Positions 22,238 to 25,526 of a DNA stretch of 25,526 nucleotides are shown here, piece by piece (position 1 is the stretch's first letter; every line of letters starts with the position of its first letter). The stretch is from assembly GCA_934488695.1 (NCBI GenBank), contig CAKSSH010000022.1, positions 1-25,526 on the forward strand. Reading direction: 5' to 3'. Below the pieces are notes generated by a model. The model worked only from the letters and a program-made list of their open reading frames with translations, had not been told where the DNA came from and made no database searches. The translations under genes were made by a program, and so were the position numbers. The stretch comes from an uncultured Oscillospiraceae bacterium (GTDB lineage Bacteria > Bacillota > Clostridia > Oscillospirales > Ruminococcaceae).

Positions 22238-22270
22238 TGTTATTATAATATAATTACAAAAAAATGTCAA
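22238..22270 (-). promoter_or_regulatory. tetR promoter overlapping 21-bp palindromic operator
   Basis: On the minus strand TTGACA (22265-22270), 17 bp and TATAAT (22242-22247) form a consensus promoter for the TetR gene. The palindrome 22238-22258, with arms TGTTATTATA and TATAATTACA (one mismatch, one central base), covers the -10 and much of the spacer. On the plus strand the same palindrome contains two overlapping TATAAT boxes (22244-22249 and 22249-22254) for the exporter gene, with no clear -35. A TetR dimer here could control both directions. Confidence 0.85.
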
Positions 22271-22292
22271 ACTGTATTCGGGAGGAGAACGC

Positions 22293-25175
22293 ATGAAAAA
22301 ACTTTCGGAATGGATTGTCCGCAGGCGGATTGTTATTTTAATATGCATGATTGTGCTGACGGCAGTCGGCGTTTTTTGGATTCCGCGGGTCAAGGTCAAC
22401 GACGACCTGACGCGGTACCTGCCGTCGGATTCCTCCATGCGGGCAGGCAAGGACTTGCTGGATCGGGAATTTCCGGACGACGAGGAGGTTTACACCGTCC
22501 GAGTGATGTTCCGAGGGCTTACCGCGGCGCAAAAGAGCGAAATTCAGAAGACGCTGCAGGAGCTGGAGCATGTGACGGGCGTCCGCCAGCCCGAGGAGAA
22601 CGGAGAATACACCCTGTACACCCTGGAGACCTCCTTCGGGTACGATACGCCGGAGGAAGCGGCGCTGGAGGAGGCCGTAGCCAAGCGGTTTGAGCAGATG
22701 GAGGTCACGATTCGCAATGATGACGATTCGTCGCCGGCCATTCCGATCTCGGTTTATTTGGTGGCCTTCGGGATCATGACGGTCGTGCTGCTGATTTCCT
22801 GCAGCTCGTATATTGAGCCGCTGCTGTTTATGATTACGATCGGCATGGCCATTTTGCTGGGACTCGGCTCCAACGTGTTTCTCGGGGAGATTTCGGACGT
22901 TTCGTACGGGATTGCGGCGGTTTTGCAGCTGGCGCTGTCCATGGATTATTCCATTATTTTGATGAATCGGTACCGTCAGGAGCTTTTAAAGACGGACGAT
23001 CGGAAGACCGCCATGGCCGCCGCGCTGCGCGCGGCGTTCGGCTCTATCACCGGCAGTGCGGTCACCACCATTGTGGGACTTTTGGTGCTGCTGTTCATGA
23101 GCTTTAAGATTGGCGCCGATATCGGCCTTGTGCTGGCCAAGGGCGTTGCCTTCAGTATGCTTTGCGTTTTCACTGTGCTGCCGGCACTGATTTTGCTTTG
23201 CGGCCGATTGATTGAAAAAACGGAAAAAAAGCATCGCCGGGAGCGAAAAGCAAGAAAGAATCCGCTTGCGGCAGTCGGGCGCATAAGCTACCGTTTTCGC
23301 GGGGTTATTGCCGGGGTCTTTGCGCTGCTTTTGGTGGGCGCCGGGCTGTTGCAGATGAGAACCTCGACGGCGTACACGCTGGCAAAAAAGGATCCGATTT
23401 CCGAGCACTTTACGACGGAAAACCCGTTGGTGCTGGTTTATGAAAAGGAGGACGAGGCCGGTGCCGCGCTGGTGGCGGCCGACCTGACCGGGGAAACGGC
23501 GATCCGGGAGATAACGGCGTACGCCACGACACTCGGAAAGCCGTACACGGCGGCGGAAATGGTTGAGGTTCTTGCCGAAACGGGCGGCGGCGCGGGTCTT
23601 TCGGAAAAGACCTTGAGCCTGTTGTATTATGATTCCTTCGGCGGAGAGCTTTTCCCGATGACGCTGTCGGATTTTGCCGCGACGATCTGTGACGATCTCG
23701 GACGCGATGAGCAGCTGTCGGCGTACTTTGACGCGCAGCTGAAGCGGCAGCTGCAGCAGCTGCGCCCGTTTGTCGATAAAAAGGCGCTGGAGCAGCCGCG
23801 TTCATCAACGGAGCTTGCCGCGCTGCTCGGGCTGGATAAGCAGCAGACGGCCGGGCTGTTTGCGCTGTATTACGGGGAGCAGTACACCCCCGACAAGACC
23901 TTGTCGGTCCATGCGTTCCTCACCTTCCTTTGCGATCGCGTACTGGTGAATGAAAATTACGCTGCCGCCTTTGATTCGGCGTCTGTCGCGTCGTTGCGGC
24001 AGGCAAGAACGCTTGCCGATCTGACGGTTTCTCAAAAGGCGTTATCGGTCGCGGAAATGACGCAGGTCTTGGGCGGGCTGTCGGACAAGGCCGACCAAAA
24101 CACCGTTTCGCTGATCTATCTTTATGCCGCCAGCCGGCAGCATGCGGACCCGACCCGGACCCTGTCGCCCGACGTCTTTTTCCACTATCTTTCCGAAAAG
24201 ACGCAGGATGCGCGACTGGCACCGTTTTTCAATGAGGAGCTCCGAACCCAAATTGCCGACGCCGTCGTGCAGCTTGATAAAGGCGTCCGGCAGCTTCGGG
24301 GAGAGCGCTTTGCGCGGATGATCCTCACAACGACGCTGCCGGAGGAATCCGAGCAGACCACGGCGTTTATTACAAGGCTGCAAAAGCGCTGTGATGACAG
24401 ACTCGGCGGGGCGCATTATCTTGTCGGCAACAGCGCAATGGTGCAGGAAATGCAGCAGGGCTTTTCTCGAGAGCTGCTTTTGATTACGCTGCTGACGGCA
24501 ATCAGTATTTTTGTGGTGGTGGCCGTGACCTTCCGGTCGCTTATCATCCCGGCGCTGCTGGTTTTGATTGTACAGTGCGGTGTGTGGATTACGGTGACGG
24601 CTATCGGCGCCTATGGCGGAAGCATGTACTTTTTGGCGCTGCTGATCGTGGAGTGTATTCTGATGGGCGCCACCATCGACTACGGTATTTTGTACACCGG
24701 GTATTACCGCGAAAAGCGGCAGACACTTGGGGTGCAGGCGGCGCTGGAGGCGGCATATCGCGGCAGTATCCACACGATTTTGACCTCCGGCAGTATGATG
24801 GTGCTGATCACGGCCAGTATCGGCCCGCTTTTCCACAATTTGACCATTGAGCAAATTGTCCGGACGCTGTCCATCGGCTGCCTGTCGGCCATTTTGCTGA
24901 TTCTGTTGTTCCTTCCCAGCCTGTTGGCCGTTTTTGACCGGGCCGTGCTCGGTCGCCGCAGAGCGGCGCAGGCCGCCCCGGCCTCCGCGCCGGCTGACGC
25001 TTCCTCCGCGCCGGCTGATACCTCCCCCGCGCCGGCTGATACCTCCCCCGCGCCGGCCGATACCTCCTCCGCGCCGGCCGATACCTCCTCCGCGCCGGCC
25101 GATACCTCCCCCGCGCCGGCTCCGTCCGGCACTTCTCCCTCCCCGGCGGACAACGGCACAGAGCAAGAAAAGTAA
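22293..25175 (+). CDS. RND/MMPL-family exporter
   Basis: A 960-residue membrane protein of the RND superfamily (MMPL type). It shows an N-terminal TM helix, a first extracytoplasmic domain (about 35-145), a TM block with the RND signature LSMDYSIILMNRYRQE, a TM block ending near 300, a large second extracytoplasmic domain (about 365-720), and a final TM block with GATIDYGILYTGYYREK. The aspartates in both D-Y-(S/G)-I motifs are the expected proton-relay residues. After the last helix comes a tail (about 893-960) of APADTSP/S heptads. GGGAGGAG precedes the ATG. Substrates of this family include lipids, peptides and drugs; the one here is unknown. TetR control is likely. Confidence 0.92.
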   Translation: MKKLSEWIVRRRIVILICMIVLTAVGVFWIPRVKVNDDLTRYLPSDSSMRAGKDLLDREFPDDEEVYTVRVMFRGLTAAQKSEIQKTLQELEHVTGVRQPEENGEYTLYTLETSFGYDTPEEAALEEAVAKRFEQMEVTIRNDDDSSPAIPISVYLVAFGIMTVVLLISCSSYIEPLLFMITIGMAILLGLGSNVFLGEISDVSYGIAAVLQLALSMDYSIILMNRYRQELLKTDDRKTAMAAALRAAFGSITGSAVTTIVGLLVLLFMSFKIGADIGLVLAKGVAFSMLCVFTVLPALILLCGRLIEKTEKKHRRERKARKNPLAAVGRISYRFRGVIAGVFALLLVGAGLLQMRTSTAYTLAKKDPISEHFTTENPLVLVYEKEDEAGAALVAADLTGETAIREITAYATTLGKPYTAAEMVEVLAETGGGAGLSEKTLSLLYYDSFGGELFPMTLSDFAATICDDLGRDEQLSAYFDAQLKRQLQQLRPFVDKKALEQPRSSTELAALLGLDKQQTAGLFALYYGEQYTPDKTLSVHAFLTFLCDRVLVNENYAAAFDSASVASLRQARTLADLTVSQKALSVAEMTQVLGGLSDKADQNTVSLIYLYAASRQHADPTRTLSPDVFFHYLSEKTQDARLAPFFNEELRTQIADAVVQLDKGVRQLRGERFARMILTTTLPEESEQTTAFITRLQKRCDDRLGGAHYLVGNSAMVQEMQQGFSRELLLITLLTAISIFVVVAVTFRSLIIPALLVLIVQCGVWITVTAIGAYGGSMYFLALLIVECILMGATIDYGILYTGYYREKRQTLGVQAALEAAYRGSIHTILTSGSMMVLITASIGPLFHNLTIEQIVRTLSIGCLSAILLILLFLPSLLAVFDRAVLGRRRAAQAAPASAPADASSAPADTSPAPADTSPAPADTSSAPADTSSAPADTSPAPAPSGTSPSPADNGTEQEK
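24987..25133 (+). repeat. In-frame 21-bp repeat encoding APADTSP heptads
   Basis: GCGCCGGC(T/C)GATACCTCC-type units start at 24987, 25008, 25029, 25050, 25071, 25092 and 25113, exactly 21 bp apart. They encode the heptads APADASS, APADTSP, APADTSP, APADTSS, APADTSS and APADTSP at the exporter's C-terminus. A length-variable low-complexity tail is expected. Confidence 0.95.
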
Positions 25176-25526
25176 TGGATCGCTGCCGGGGGAAGGCTCT
25201 TGCAGGGAAAAGTCGAACGCGAAAAAAGACTGTAGACGCGCCGCAGAAAAGCGGCGGCGCAAAGGCGCGGCGGCAAAGCTCTGCGGCACAAAGGCGCGGC
25301 GGAAAGCTCTGCGGCACAAAGGCGCGGCGGAAAGCTCTGCGGCACAAAGGCGCGGCGGTAAAGCTCTGCGGCACAAAGGCGCGGCGGAAAGCTCTGCGGC
25401 ACAAAGGCGCAGCGGAAAGCTCTGCGGCGCAAAGGCGCGGCGGAAAACACTGCGGCACAAAGGCGCGGCGGAAAGCTCTGCGGCACAAAGGCGCGGCGGA
25501 AAGCTCTGCGGCACAAAGGCGCGGCG
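25176..25526. repeat. 28-bp tandem array running off the window
   Basis: From about 25249 the motif AAAGCTCTGCGGCACAAAGG repeats with starts at 25275, 25303, 25331, 25360, 25388, 25416, 25444 (variant), 25472 and 25500: a 28-bp period with one extra base. The array reaches the window end and its total length is unknown. The 70 bp after the exporter stop show no clear terminator. Long minus-strand frames here are low complexity and overlap the exporter, so I do not call genes. Confidence 0.92.

Noticed and set aside
24042..25514. A 490-residue minus-strand frame
   Set aside because: Its start is the 28-bp array and the rest is antisense to the RND/MMPL exporter.
25249..25526. CRISPR array
   Set aside because: The units are head to tail with no spacers.

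Overview
The window looks like a chromosomal segment of a GC-rich anaerobic member of the Clostridia, probably close to Oscillospiraceae/Ruminococcaceae. Evidence: strong AGGAGG-type ribosome sites, a Bacillota-style Pho box of TTTACA repeats, a strict-anaerobe oxygen defence set (rubrerythrin, desulfoferrodoxin, flavodiiron protein, PerR-like regulator), a clostridial citrate synthase and a GTP-type PEP carboxykinase. Taxonomy is inferred from gene content only. There are 19 supported protein genes, no visible RNA genes and no recognisable transposase.

Layout. (1) 207-1010, minus: ZIP metal transporter. (2) 1835-9083, minus: one tightly packed phosphate operon, pstS-pstC-pstA-(PdxY-like kinase)-pstB-phoU-phoB-phoR. 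Most genes from pstC onward overlap or abut by 1-4 bases. A triple TTTACA Pho box lies upstream of pstS. (3) 9555-9932, plus: a stand-alone AraC-type DNA-binding protein, ending in a 32-bp palindromic terminator. (4) 10125-13890, minus: an oxygen/ROS defence operon of rubrerythrin, superoxide reductase, PerR/Fur regulator, small zinc ribbon and a 600-residue flavodiiron-flavin reductase-rubredoxin fusion. It is driven by a consensus promoter with a palindromic operator over the start site. (5) 14758-16107, minus: citrate synthase. (6) 16402-18605, minus: a duplicated DUF1538 membrane protein followed by a two-domain PII-like protein. (7) 19239-21023, minus: GTP PEP carboxykinase. (8) 21586-25175: a TetR regulator (minus) divergent from an RND/MMPL exporter (plus), with overlapping promoters and a 21-bp palindrome.

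The most unusual property is between the genes. Nearly every gap over 300 bp is filled by GC-rich repeats, and the unit differs from gap to gap: 28 bp at 1111-1232, a composite of ~168 bp with a 21-bp sub-array at 13970-14723, 17-18 bp at 18790-19000, 46 bp at 21245-21530, and an unrelated 28-bp unit from 25249 to the window end. One dispersed family has a 62-bp core (three copies, one mismatch) and a linked ~170-bp block. It lies in direct orientation on both sides of the phosphate operon, and a related 22-bp repeat also supplies the start codon region of the AraC-type gene. These repeats create long but spurious open frames on both strands.

How the genes fit together: phosphate uptake and its two-component control form one autoregulated unit with an embedded vitamin B6 kinase. 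The redox operon scavenges superoxide, peroxide and O2. Citrate synthase and PEP carboxykinase sit at entry points to a partial TCA cycle. PII/DUF1538 and TetR/MMPL are regulator-transporter pairs.
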